Shown one piece after another: positions 6,374 to 14,298 of a stretch of DNA of 25,334 nt. Location: the NCBI GenBank assembly GCA_905193155.1, contig CAJJNQ010000037.1, forward strand, positions 1 to 25,334, read 5' to 3'. This DNA comes from an uncultured Christensenella sp. GTDB lineage: Bacteria; Bacillota; Clostridia; Christensenellales; UBA1750. The position numbers and the translations under genes were made by a program. Below the pieces are notes generated by a model. The model was not told where the DNA came from, did not search any database, and was given only the letters and a program-made list of their open reading frames with translations. Position 1 is the stretch's first letter. Each line of letters begins with the position of its first letter.

Positions 6374-8809
6374 TCAGCCCATGACGACCTGAACGTCGTG
6401 CTCCTTGCCGTCGCCGTAGACGGGCAGCACGTTGCCTTCGATGGCCTTGTCGTCCACGGTGATAGACTTGACGCCCTTCATCACATGGTCGGGGTTGGTC
6501 ACGGTGATGTGGAAGGTGTCGCCGCGGAACTTGCGGGTGACGGTGAAGCCGTCCCACTTGTCCGAGATGCAGGGGTCGATCATCAGGCCGTTGTACTGCG
6601 GACGAATGCCGAGGATGTACTGCGTGACAGAGTAGAGGGTCCAGCTCGCGGTGCCGGTCAGCCAGCTGTTCTTGGCCTCGCCCTGGCGGGGCGCGTCCAC
6701 GGAGGCGATCATCTGCGGGTAGACGTAGGGCTCAGTGCGGTGGCGCTCCGAAATATCCTCCGTGTAGGCCGGGCAGATATGCTGATAGGTGGAAAGCGCG
6801 CGGTCGCCGCGGCCGATCATGGTCTCGGCGATGGTGATCCAGGGGTTATTGTGGCAGAAAATGCCGCCGTTTTCCTTATAGGACGGGGGATAGGACGTGA
6901 TCTCGCCCAGCTCCACATGGTATTCCTTGTAGGTCGGCCACAGCAGCGATACGCCATAGGGCGTGTCGAGCAAATCGCGCACGGAATCCAGCGCTTCCTT
7001 GGCGCGGCCTTCCTTGATGCCGATGCCCGCCATGACGCAGAAGCCCTGCGGCTCGATGAAGATCTGGCCGTCGCGGTTCTCGTGGGAGCCGATCTTGTTG
7101 CCGAAGGCGTCGTAAGCGCGCAGGAACCACTTGCCGTCCCAGCCGTCCTTCATCACCGCGTCGTACATTTTCTTGCACTCCACATCCGCAAAGGCTGCCT
7201 CATCGTCCAAACCGCGCATCTTGCACAGCTGCTGGTAGTCCTCGCCCACTGCGACGAACATGCCCGCAATGAACACGGATTCCGCCACGCCGCTTTCGAA
7301 GTTGGCCGTGGTCTGGAAGGATTCGCCGGGGGTCTTGGAGAAGCAGTTCAGGTTCAGGCAGTCGTTCCAGTCCGCGCGACCGATCAGCGGCAGCCCGTGC
7401 GGGCCGAGGTTGTCCGTCACGTGATGGAAGGAGCGGATCAGGTGGTCGGACAGCGGCTTGGCCTTGCTTGCGTCGCAGTCATAGGCGACCATCTCGTCCA
7501 GAATCGATTCGTCGCCGGTCTCCTTGATGTAGGCCGCCACGCCGAAGATCAGCCACAGCGGGTCGTCGTTGAAGCCGGAGCCGATGTCGTTGTTGCCCTT
7601 CTTGGTCAGGGGCTGATACTGGTGATAGGCGGAGCCGTCCTCCATCTGGGTGGCGGCGATGTCCAGAATGCGCTCGCGCGCCAGCTCCGGGATGATGTGC
7701 ACAAAGCCCAGCAGATCCTGCGTGGAATCGCGGAAGCCCATGCCGCGGCCGATGCCGCTCTCAAAGTAGGAGGCGGAGCGGGACATATGGTAGGTCACGG
7801 TGCACTGATACTGGTTCCAGGTGTTGACCATGCGGTTCATCTTCTCGTCCGGGGTCTTGGCCTGGTAGTTGGAGAGCTGTTCCTCAAAGTAGGCGTGCAT
7901 CGCCTGCATGGCGGCTTCAAACTGTTCGTCGGTCCGGAAGGCGGCCAGCAGCTTCTGCGCGGGCGCCTTGTTGATGACGCCGGGGCATTCCCACTTCTGA
8001 TCTTCGGGATTCTCGCAATAGCCCAGCACAAAGATGAAGCTCTTCTCTTCGCCCGGTTCCAGCTCCACCTTGATGCTGTGGGAGCCGATGGGCGCCCAGC
8101 CGGAGGCAATGGAGTTGCGGGACTTGCCTGCCTTGGGCACGTCGGGATCGTCAAAGCCGTTGTACAGGCCGATGAAGGTCTCACGGTCGGTATCGAAGCC
8201 GTCGATGTTGGCGTTGACGGAGAACACCGCGTAGTGGTTGCGGCGCTCGCGGTACTCGGTCTTATGGTAGATGGTCGAGCCGATGACCTCGACTTCACCG
8301 ATGGAGAAGTTGCGCTGGAAATTGGTCATGTCGTCCAGCGCGTTCCACAGGCAGAACTCCACAAAGGAGAAGAAGGTGAATTCCTTTTTCTTGTCGGTCT
8401 CATTGCGGAACTTGACGCGCGTGACCTCGGCGGTGCAGCCCAGGGGAACCAGCGCCGTCTGCTCGCAAAGAAGGCCGTTGCGCTTGCCGGTGATGACGGT
8501 GTAGCCCAGTCCGTGGCGGCACTCATACTTTTCCAGATCCGCCTTGACGGGCATCCAGCCGGGCGTCCAGAGGTCGCCGTTTTCGTTGATATAATAATAT
8601 TTTCCGCCGGCGTCCGTGGGAACGTTGTTGTAGCGATAGCGAGTCAGACGGAGCATGCGCGCATCCTTATAGAAGGAATAGCCGCCGGAGGTATTGGACA
8701 TCAAGGAGAAAAAGTCCTCTTCGCCCAGATAGTTGATCCAGGGGTAAGGCGTGTCGGGGCGGGTGATGACGTATTCGCGGGCAGCGTCATCAAAATAGCC
8801 GTACTTCAT
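6374..8809 (-). CDS. cbp: Cellobiose phosphorylase (GH94)
   Basis: 811 residues, the same length as the cytosolic cellobiose phosphorylase of Clostridium thermocellum and recognisably similar throughout (start MKYGYFDDAAREYVITRPDT, end with a jelly-roll domain and VVMG). It splits cellobiose with phosphate into glucose and alpha-glucose 1-phosphate, saving ATP. Order: N-terminal beta-sandwich (about 1-280), helical linker, (alpha/alpha)6 barrel (about 320-740), C-terminal beta domain. GRADWNDCLNL (about 478-488) carries Asp483, in the position of the GH94 general acid. There is no signal peptide. ATG with AGGAGG ten bases upstream. No sugar transporter, phosphoglucomutase or cellodextrin phosphorylase adjoins it, so cellobiose uptake must be encoded elsewhere. 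Confidence 0.95.
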   Translation of the reverse strand: MKYGYFDDAAREYVITRPDTPYPWINYLGEEDFFSLMSNTSGGYSFYKDARMLRLTRYRYNNVPTDAGGKYYYINENGDLWTPGWMPVKADLEKYECRHGLGYTVITGKRNGLLCEQTALVPLGCTAEVTRVKFRNETDKKKEFTFFSFVEFCLWNALDDMTNFQRNFSIGEVEVIGSTIYHKTEYRERRNHYAVFSVNANIDGFDTDRETFIGLYNGFDDPDVPKAGKSRNSIASGWAPIGSHSIKVELEPGEEKSFIFVLGYCENPEDQKWECPGVINKAPAQKLLAAFRTDEQFEAAMQAMHAYFEEQLSNYQAKTPDEKMNRMVNTWNQYQCTVTYHMSRSASYFESGIGRGMGFRDSTQDLLGFVHIIPELARERILDIAATQMEDGSAYHQYQPLTKKGNNDIGSGFNDDPLWLIFGVAAYIKETGDESILDEMVAYDCDASKAKPLSDHLIRSFHHVTDNLGPHGLPLIGRADWNDCLNLNCFSKTPGESFQTTANFESGVAESVFIAGMFVAVGEDYQQLCKMRGLDDEAAFADVECKKMYDAVMKDGWDGKWFLRAYDAFGNKIGSHENRDGQIFIEPQGFCVMAGIGIKEGRAKEALDSVRDLLDTPYGVSLLWPTYKEYHVELGEITSYPPSYKENGGIFCHNNPWITIAETMIGRGDRALSTYQHICPAYTEDISERHRTEPYVYPQMIASVDAPRQGEAKNSWLTGTASWTLYSVTQYILGIRPQYNGLMIDPCISDKWDGFTVTRKFRGDTFHITVTNPDHVMKGVKSITVDDKAIEGNVLPVYGDGKEHDVQVVMG

Positions 8810-8865
8810 GGGGTTTCAACCTCCTGTGTAATAGGAATGGAGAAACGGTCGTCTTTCTCCCTTCC

Positions 8866-8894
8866 ATCATACCGTTTCATATCATGAAAATCAA
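8866..8894 (-). promoter_or_regulatory. Promoter of the cellobiose phosphorylase gene
   Basis: TTGATT (8894-8889), 17-base spacer, TATGAT (8871-8866) on the minus strand, about 60 bases before the ATG. The spacer is almost filled by a small palindrome. Confidence 0.65.
8875..8889. promoter_or_regulatory. Candidate operator in the cbp promoter spacer
   Basis: TTTCAT-ATC-ATGAAA inverted repeat lying between the -35 and -10 elements, a typical place for a repressor. The regulator is not identifiable. The rest of the 8810-9092 gap holds the second MATE promoter and no visible gene. Confidence 0.4.
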
Positions 8895-8997
8895 GACTTA
8901 TTCTGTGCGGAATGCACAATATGGAAGAGAAAAATGCATCAGGATTCCCGTTGAAACGTAAATTCAGGTAAAATTCCTATGGACGCGCGGCAAAACC

Positions 8998-9026
8998 TTG
9001 TTTTTTAACAGAGTTTTGATTATGCT
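8998..9026 (+). promoter_or_regulatory. Promoter of the second MATE gene
   Basis: TTGTTT (8998-9003), 17-base spacer, TATGCT (9021-9026), about 65 bases upstream of the start codon. Confidence 0.5.
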
Positions 9027-9092
9027 AAAGTTCGTGTTTTAACGAAAGGCAGGGAGCTTTTTCCCGAAAAACAGATTAAAGGGTGGGTTGTG

Positions 9093-10469
9093 ATGGCGAA
9101 CAGAACGTTGACCAGAGATATGACCTTCGGCCGTCCGTCGAAGCATATTCTTGCTTTTGCGCTGCCGTTGATTTTCGGCAACCTCTTCCAGCAGCTTTAC
9201 AGCATGGCCGATACCATCATCGTCGGTCAGTATCTGGGGGTGGACGCGCTGGCCGCAGTGGGCTCGGTGGGCTCGCTGCAATTCCTGATTTTGGGCTTCT
9301 GCATGGGTTCCTGCGCGGGATTGGCCATCCCGATTGCACAGCGCTTCGGCGCGCATGACGAGGAGAATCTGCGCAAATATGTGGCCAACAGTGTCTGGCT
9401 TTCCGCGGCGATGGGATTGATCGTCACGGCGATTACCGTCGCGCTGGCGCGGCAGATTCTCGTCTGGATGCAGACACCTGCCAACATCTTCGACGAAGCC
9501 TACGCATATTTTGCCGCCGTGCTGTTGGGCATTCCCGCCATGATTCTGTATAACCTGGCTTCGTCCATCATGCGCGCGCTGGGCGACAGCAAGCGCCCGC
9601 TGTATTTCCTGCTGCTGTCCTCCGTGCTCAACATCGTGCTGGATCTGGTGTTCATCATCAATTTCCACTGGGGCTGCGCGGGTGCGGCGTGGGCAACCGT
9701 CATTTCGCAGGGCGTCTCCGGCGTGTTGTGCGTGATCTATATTGCCTTCAAGCTCCCCATTCTGCACATCCGCAAGGAAGAGTGGAAGCTCAGCGGCGAG
9801 CATCTCAAGAACCTGAGCTATATGGGCTTCCCGATGGGGCTGCAAAACTCCATTACCGCCATCGGCAGCGTCATTCTCTCCAGCGCCGTCAACACCCTCG
9901 GCTCCGGCGCGGTCGCCGCCATGACCGCCGCCGGCAAGGTGCAGTTCATCTTTACCGCCCCCTATGATTCGATGGGTATGACGCTGGCTACCTTCGCCGG
10001 ACAGAATCTCGGCGCACGCAAGTATTCTCGTATTGACAAGGGCATGCGTTTCGGCATCCTGTCCATGTTCGTTTATTCCGCCGTATCGCTGGTTGTTTTG
10101 TATTTCTTCGGCACAACCGTGGCGCTGTTGTTCGTCAGTGCGTCAGAGACGGCGATTCTAGCCGATGTGCATACCTTCCTCGTCATCAATGCCGCAACAT
10201 CTTTCTTGCTGGCGCTGCTGATGATTGTGCGCTATATCGTGCAGGGCATCGGCTACAGCAACTATGCGCTGTTTGCGGGACTGTTTGAAATGGTAGCCCG
10301 CATCCTGGTGGCACTGATATTGGTGCCGCGCATGGGCTTTACCGGCGCGAGTCTTGCCAATCCCGCTGCGTGGATCGCCGCCAACGGTTTCTTATTCCCG
10401 TGCTACTTCCATTTGATGAAGAAGATCCGCGCGCGGAACGACGAGGTTCCCGAGGTGTCCATAGAATAA
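9093..10469 (+). CDS. MATE-family efflux transporter
   Basis: 458 residues, twelve predicted membrane segments in two related halves. The N-terminus RDMTFGRPSKHILAFALPLI and the motif LYSMADTIIVGQYLGVDALA are typical of the DinF/MepA branch of MATE exporters. The second half opens with YMGFPMGLQNSITAIGSVIL. It sits in the cytoplasmic membrane and probably exports cationic drugs or metabolites using an ion gradient. The ATG at 9093 follows GGGTGGG; an overlapping GTG at 9090 is possible. It is a different subgroup from the PadR-linked pump at 3.8-5.1 kb, has its own promoter and a strong terminator, and has no adjacent regulator. Confidence 0.9.
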   Translation: MANRTLTRDMTFGRPSKHILAFALPLIFGNLFQQLYSMADTIIVGQYLGVDALAAVGSVGSLQFLILGFCMGSCAGLAIPIAQRFGAHDEENLRKYVANSVWLSAAMGLIVTAITVALARQILVWMQTPANIFDEAYAYFAAVLLGIPAMILYNLASSIMRALGDSKRPLYFLLLSSVLNIVLDLVFIINFHWGCAGAAWATVISQGVSGVLCVIYIAFKLPILHIRKEEWKLSGEHLKNLSYMGFPMGLQNSITAIGSVILSSAVNTLGSGAVAAMTAAGKVQFIFTAPYDSMGMTLATFAGQNLGARKYSRIDKGMRFGILSMFVYSAVSLVVLYFFGTTVALLFVSASETAILADVHTFLVINAATSFLLALLMIVRYIVQGIGYSNYALFAGLFEMVARILVALILVPRMGFTGASLANPAAWIAANGFLFPCYFHLMKKIRARNDEVPEVSIE

Positions 10470-10471
10470 AT

Positions 10472-10514
10472 AACAGCCCGTTTCCGAAAGAAAGCTTCGG
10501 AAGCGGGCTGTTTT
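10472..10514. terminator. Bidirectional terminator shared by two convergent genes
   Basis: AACAGCCCG-T-TTCCGAA pairs with TTCGGAA-G-CGGGCTGTT (10472-10512), with T run 10511-10514. It follows the MATE stop and abuts the stop codon of the minus-strand JAMM-like gene (10513-10515), so it serves both. Confidence 0.8.
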
Positions 10515-11034
10515 ATCTCTTCTTGACGATGGGGTCTTTCATCACGGGAAGCTGCCCGTGAAAACGGCTGGAGCAGCGGCGCGTCAGTCGCATCGGCCGG
10601 CCGTCGGAATCGGTCAGGCGGCCGAGCGGTTCGACGCGGCCGTTCTTGTCCATCCGCAGCATCGTTCCCGACGGCGCAATCAGGCAGATGGCGCGCAGTC
10701 GGCCTAAGCCCGGCACCAGCGCATCGCCCGGCATGGCCTTTTGCCCCGGCGCGCGCCGTCGCCCGGAAAAGACCTCGCCTGCGTGACAGGCGCAGCAGGG
10801 ATGCGTGTGCGCAAGCTCCGCCGGGCCGGAAAAGAGGCTGCAAAGCGCCAGCAGGAGCGTGGGCAGGATCACATTGTTGTGCGTGCCGCGAAAAATGCGC
10901 CCCACCCGCCAGCCGCCGGAAACCGCGTGCAGCGCGGCGCAGCGCTCCCGGCCGTCAAGTCCGGTCAGCGGCAGCGCCTGCTGACCGAACGCCGTCAGCG
11001 CTTCGGCTCGGGTGGAATAGATGGTTCTGCTCAT
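10513..11034 (-). CDS. Putative JAMM/JAB-like metalloprotein, orphan
   Basis: A 173-residue protein, not firmly recognised. After a hydrophobic strand-like stretch (NNVILPTLLLALCSLFSG, 53-70) comes AELAHTHPCCACHAGEVFSG, with His76, His78 and Pro79, then Ser90 and PGD at 102-104 (Asp104). The order H-T-H-P, Ser, Asp resembles the zinc site of JAB/MPN (JAMM) isopeptidases, followed by the expected strand AICLIAPSGTM. The spacing to Asp is longer than in classic JAMM proteins, and the Cys-Cys-x-Cys insertion is unusual. ATG chosen because AAAAAAGGAGG lies seven bases upstream; an in-frame start further up at 11184 has no support. Function could be peptidase, deamidase or non-catalytic; only a weak assignment. 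Confidence 0.6.
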   Translation of the reverse strand: MSRTIYSTRAEALTAFGQQALPLTGLDGRERCAALHAVSGGWRVGRIFRGTHNNVILPTLLLALCSLFSGPAELAHTHPCCACHAGEVFSGRRRAPGQKAMPGDALVPGLGRLRAICLIAPSGTMLRMDKNGRVEPLGRLTDSDGRPMRLTRRCSSRFHGQLPVMKDPIVKKR

Positions 11035-11058
11035 GCGGCGGCCTCCTTTTTTGAAGGT

Positions 11059-11087
11059 AGTATGCAGCAAAATGCGCGCGGTGTCAA
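11059..11087 (-). promoter_or_regulatory. Promoter of the JAMM-like gene
   Basis: TTGACA (11087-11082), 17-base spacer, CATACT (11064-11059) on the minus strand, about 25 bases before the ATG. It supports 11034 as the start. Confidence 0.7.
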
Positions 11088-11114
11088 TTCTCTCTTTTGC
11101 GGCGCGGCATCTTG

Positions 11115-11123
11115 TGTTATACT
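11115..11123 (+). promoter_or_regulatory. Extended -10 promoter of the HAD/APH operon
   Basis: TGT followed by TATACT (11118-11123). The -35 region 17 bases upstream (TTTTGC) is poor, as expected for an extended -10 promoter. Ribosome site GGGAGGA lies before the ATG at 11153. Confidence 0.5.
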
Positions 11124-11152
11124 CAAGGCAAAAAGCCGGGAGGAAACATAAG

Positions 11153-11752
11153 ATGATTCGCAATGTTGTGTTGGATATGGGCAACGTGATGCTCGACTAC
11201 AATCCGGAACGCTATTTGAAAACCTATATCGAGAGGGAAGAGGATCGCCTGCTGGTCAAGGCGGAGTTGTTCGGCGCGGTGGAATGGACGATGTGCGATT
11301 ATGGCACCGGGGACGACGAGGGGCTGATTGCCGCGGCCTGCCGCCATCTGCCCGAGCGTCTGCATCCGCAGGTGGAAAAGCTTGTCCGCGGCTGGTATTA
11401 CGATATGCCCGCCTACCCCGAGATGGGGGAGAAAATCGGCGAGCTTCTGGACAAGGGGTATCGGCTCTACGTCCTTTCCAACGTCAATCGCCATTATGAC
11501 GTGATGCGCCGCAACATTCCGCATCTGGATCGCTTCAGCGGCGAATTTGTGTCCTATCAGTGGAAGCTGATCAAGCCGGAACCGGCGATTTTCTCAGCTT
11601 TCTGCCAACATTTTAATCTGGTTCCGGCGGAATGCCTGTTCATCGACGACCGTCAGGATAACGTGCTGGGCGCGATGCGCGTCGGCATGAACGGCATGGT
11701 TTATCACGGAGATCCCGCCCGCATTGACGAAAAGCTCGAAGAGCTGAAATAA
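11153..11752 (+). CDS. HAD-superfamily hydrolase, YihX-like
   Basis: A 199-residue cytosolic phosphatase of HAD subfamily IA. Motif I is the variant VVLDMGNVMLDYN, where Asp8 is the nucleophile and Asn replaces the usual second-Asp context, as in YihX-type enzymes. Motif II is LYVLSNVNRHYD, motif III is KLIKPEPAIF and motif IV is CLFIDDRQDNV. A small helical cap lies between residues 16 and 80. The E. coli relative YihX dephosphorylates alpha-glucose 1-phosphate, but this specificity is not proved here. Start: ATG with GGGAGGA eight bases upstream. Followed after ten bases by a kinase-like gene in the same operon. Confidence 0.88.
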   Translation: MIRNVVLDMGNVMLDYNPERYLKTYIEREEDRLLVKAELFGAVEWTMCDYGTGDDEGLIAAACRHLPERLHPQVEKLVRGWYYDMPAYPEMGEKIGELLDKGYRLYVLSNVNRHYDVMRRNIPHLDRFSGEFVSYQWKLIKPEPAIFSAFCQHFNLVPAECLFIDDRQDNVLGAMRVGMNGMVYHGDPARIDEKLEELK

Positions 11753-11762
11753 GGGGCACTCT

Positions 11763-12551
11763 ATGAAAAAGATCGGTCAGGGGCGCACGGCAGAGGTGTT
11801 TGATCTGGAAAACGGGCGCGTGGTCAAGCTGCTGCTGCCCGGCTTTCCGGAAAAGGAATTGCAGGAAGAACTGCATTGTGCGCAGGAAGTCGGACAGTTT
11901 GACCTCCCTGCGCCGAAGTGCTATGGAATCGTGGAAATGGACGGGCGCAAGGGCCTGGTCTACGACCTGGCGGCGGGGGAGAGCCTGCGGCGGCATATGC
12001 TGCGCACCGGCGAAATCGAAGGGGACATGGCGCGCATGGCGCAGGCGCACCGGCGCATCCTTGGGTGCGCCTATCCCGGCGGGAAGGACATCCGCAAATG
12101 GCTGCGTTGGCAGACGGAAAGGTCCGAATTGCTGGAGGACACGCTGAAAAAGCGGGCGCTGGAAGTCATTGATGCGCTGCCGGACGGAAACGCCCTGCTG
12201 CACGGCGATTTTCACCCCGACAACGTCCAGTTCGACGGGGAGCGCGTGATGGTGATCGACTGGATGAACCTCGCGCGAGGATGCCCAGAGTGCGACATCG
12301 CGCGCACCTGCTTTTTGATGCGCGATTCTGCGCTGCCCCAAGATATGCCTCAGGCACAGCGCGAGGAGTTTCAGCAAATCCGCCGCAGAGCTGCGGCTGC
12401 CTATCTGAAAGAAATGGGGAAAACCGAGGAGCAGCTGCGTCCGTGGACGACGGCCATCCTCGCTGCGCGCACGGCGGAGGTTCCCGCGGAAGAGGAGACA
12501 CTGCTGCCCAGGATTCAGAAACTGTTGAGCGGAGAAGAGATTACGGGTTGA
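11763..12551 (+). CDS. Aminoglycoside phosphotransferase/choline-kinase-fold protein
   Basis: 262 residues of the APH family of small-molecule kinases. Beta-strand start KIGQGRTAEVFDLENGRVVKL provides the nucleotide loop and a Lys. The catalytic segment is LLHGDFHPDNVQF (Asp149, Asn154), and the metal-binding Asp166 is in VMVIDWMN. It probably phosphorylates a hydroxyl on a small metabolite or antibiotic using ATP/GTP. Family membership alone does not show drug resistance; many genomic relatives are uncharacterised. Start ATG with AAGGGG seven bases upstream, ten bases after the HAD gene, so co-transcribed. Pairing of a kinase with a phosphatase is noted without a known pathway. Confidence 0.85.
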   Translation: MKKIGQGRTAEVFDLENGRVVKLLLPGFPEKELQEELHCAQEVGQFDLPAPKCYGIVEMDGRKGLVYDLAAGESLRRHMLRTGEIEGDMARMAQAHRRILGCAYPGGKDIRKWLRWQTERSELLEDTLKKRALEVIDALPDGNALLHGDFHPDNVQFDGERVMVIDWMNLARGCPECDIARTCFLMRDSALPQDMPQAQREEFQQIRRRAAAAYLKEMGKTEEQLRPWTTAILAARTAEVPAEEETLLPRIQKLLSGEEITG

Positions 12552-12576
12552 CCATATCGCGCCGCTAAGCTATAAT
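12548..12576 (+). promoter_or_regulatory. Promoter of the first Gfo/Idh/MocA gene
   Basis: TTGACC (12548-12553), 17-base spacer, perfect TATAAT (12571-12576). The -35 overlaps the stop codon of the APH-like gene, so the oxidoreductase is an independent unit. Confidence 0.8.
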
Positions 12577-12590
12577 GTAAGTAGTTACAT
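12575..12590. promoter_or_regulatory. Candidate operator at the +1 region
   Basis: Inverted repeat ATGTAA-GTAG-TTACAT overlapping the last two bases of the -10 and the likely transcription start. A repressor bound here would block the promoter. It also has the form ATGT-N8-ACAT, but a GntR-type regulator would fit as well. Confidence 0.5.
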
Positions 12591-12624
12591 TGCGTGAAAA
12601 ACCGATTTCGGGAGGGCATAGAAC

Positions 12625-13782
12625 ATGAAAAAAGTACGTCTGGGCATCATTGGCGCGGGCAACATGGGTTCGGGTCACATCGGCAACTATCTGAAGGGAC
12701 TGCTGCCGGAGATCGAGATCGTCGCCGTGGCGGATCGCCGTCCGGATCGCCGCGACTGGGCGCGCGAAAACCTGGGCGACAAGGTTGCGATTTTCAACGA
12801 GGGCAGCGACCTGATCGCCAGCGGCCTGGTGGACGCGATTCTGATCGCCGTGCCGCACTACCAGCATCCGGTGCTGGCTGTTGACGGCTTTAAGCATAAC
12901 CTGCACGTCATGTGCGAAAAGCCCGCGGGCGTTTACACCAAGCAGGTTCGCGAGATGAACGCAGAGGCCGACAAGCACCCGGAGCTGGTGTTCGGCATGA
13001 TGTTCAACCAGCGCACCAACTGCGTCTACCGCAAGATCAAGGAGATGATCGACGGCGGCGAGCTGGGCAAGCTCAAGCGCGTCAACTGGATCATCACCGA
13101 TTGGTACCGCACGCAGTTCTACTATGATTCCGGCGCATGGCGTGCCACCTGGGACGGCGAGGGCGGCGGCGTGCTGCTGAACCAGTGCCCCCACCAGCTC
13201 GACCTGGTGCAGTGGCTGTGCGGCATGCCCTGCCGCGTGCGCGCGTTCCTGCATGAGGGCAAGTGGCACGACATCGAGGTTGAGGACGATGTGACGGCTT
13301 ATCTCGAATATCCCAACGGCGCGACCGGCGTGTTCATCACCACCACCGGCGACGCCCCCGGCACCAACCGCCTGGAGATCAGCGGCGAGATGGGTAAGAT
13401 CGTCTGCGAAAACGACAAGCTGACCTTCTACCACAACAAGGTTTCCGACATCGAGTTCTGCAAGAGCGCAACGGCCGGATTTGACAAGCCGGAGTGCGAG
13501 ATCGTGCAGGTGGAGACCGATGGCCGCAATTTGCAGCACGTCGAAGTGCTCAACCGCTTTGCGGCAGCGATTTTGCGCGGAGAAGCGCTCGTGGCCAACG
13601 GCCGCGAAGGCATCAACGGCCTGACGCTGTCCAATGCGATGCACCTGTCCTCGTGGCTGGACAAGACCGTGGATCTTCCCTTTGACGAGGATCTCTATCT
13701 GGCGGAGCTGAACAAGCGCCGCGCGACTTCCAGAGCGAAGGAAGATAAGGGCATCACCCTCAACACGGAAGGGTCGTACTAA
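12625..13782 (+). CDS. Gfo/Idh/MocA-family oxidoreductase
   Basis: 385 residues. The N-terminal Rossmann domain has the NAD(P) loop GIIGAGNMGSGHIG and the family signature MCEKPAG, with Lys99 in the usual catalytic EKP motif. The C-terminal alpha/beta domain starts near residue 125 and contains LLNQCPHQLDLVQWL with the expected His. These cytosolic enzymes oxidise or reduce sugars, inositols or glycosides at a secondary hydroxyl. Start: ATG preceded by GGGAGG. A strong promoter and palindrome upstream make it a regulated, probably single-gene unit. It is a distant paralogue of the gene at 15.8-16.9 kb. No terminator is visible before the IS relic that follows. Substrate unknown. Confidence 0.92.
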   Translation: MKKVRLGIIGAGNMGSGHIGNYLKGLLPEIEIVAVADRRPDRRDWARENLGDKVAIFNEGSDLIASGLVDAILIAVPHYQHPVLAVDGFKHNLHVMCEKPAGVYTKQVREMNAEADKHPELVFGMMFNQRTNCVYRKIKEMIDGGELGKLKRVNWIITDWYRTQFYYDSGAWRATWDGEGGGVLLNQCPHQLDLVQWLCGMPCRVRAFLHEGKWHDIEVEDDVTAYLEYPNGATGVFITTTGDAPGTNRLEISGEMGKIVCENDKLTFYHNKVSDIEFCKSATAGFDKPECEIVQVETDGRNLQHVEVLNRFAAAILRGEALVANGREGINGLTLSNAMHLSSWLDKTVDLPFDEDLYLAELNKRRATSRAKEDKGITLNTEGSY

Positions 13783-13856
13783 TTAAAAAAGCAAAAAAGG
13801 GCCGAAGTATTTGAAGCGACCCCAGAAGTTAGACAAATATTCTCAATAGAAATTGT

Positions 13857-14298
13857 TCAAGCAGCCAAAGGGGCTTGCTGTCTGTGAATTGCAGGCAGCA
13901 AGCCCTTCGGTTTTGCCTTGATCCTGCGGTTGTTGTAGTCATCCGGATATTCAACGAATTCCAGTTTGAAATGCTCCATAGACTGAAACTCCTGCAAATA
14001 CATTGCCAGCCCTGATCGGAGCGAAGAACGAGGTTGTACTATCCGGAATCTTTGCAAACGCCTCGTCCGGCATGGTGGTTGCCATGCGGAGTACAGGACG
14101 ATCCGATATGGTATAGCTGACCAGATCGCTGCTGTGCAGATCGAGAATCGGGGACAGATACAGTTTCTCCCCAAACAAGCTGAATTTCGTCACATCTGTG
14201 ACCCATTTTCGGTTCGGCTTTTCGGCATGGAAGTCCCGCTTCAGTAAGTTTGGTGCGATTTTGTCCATTTCTCCCTTATAAGAGCGATATTTCTTCAT
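13857..14298 (-). pseudogene. IS3-family transposase OrfB remnant
   Basis: Two blocks of the DDE integrase domain in different frames. The block from 14298 to about 14037 reads KKYRSYKGEMDKIAPNLL, then NRKWVTDVTKFSLFGEKLYL with the first catalytic Asp, and PDEAFAKIPDST. SDQGWQ, with the second Asp, appears next in another frame. A deletion then joins this to the C-terminal block (about 14003-13857), YLQEFQSMEHFKLEFVEY and NNRRIKAKPKGLLPAIHRQQ. The segment that holds the catalytic Glu is missing, and so is the N-terminal part before KKYRSYK. Inactive. Confidence 0.85.

Noticed and set aside
5987..8887. A 966-codon plus-strand open frame
   Set aside because: It lies antisense to cellobiose phosphorylase, has no ribosome site at its start, and encodes Val/Gly/Ala/Asp-rich sequence without motifs. 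It is an effect of GC-rich codon use on the opposite strand.
11763..12551. Calling the APH-fold gene an antibiotic-resistance gene
   Set aside because: The family includes many metabolic kinases. There is no resistance-gene neighbourhood or close match that I can recognise, so only the fold is claimed.
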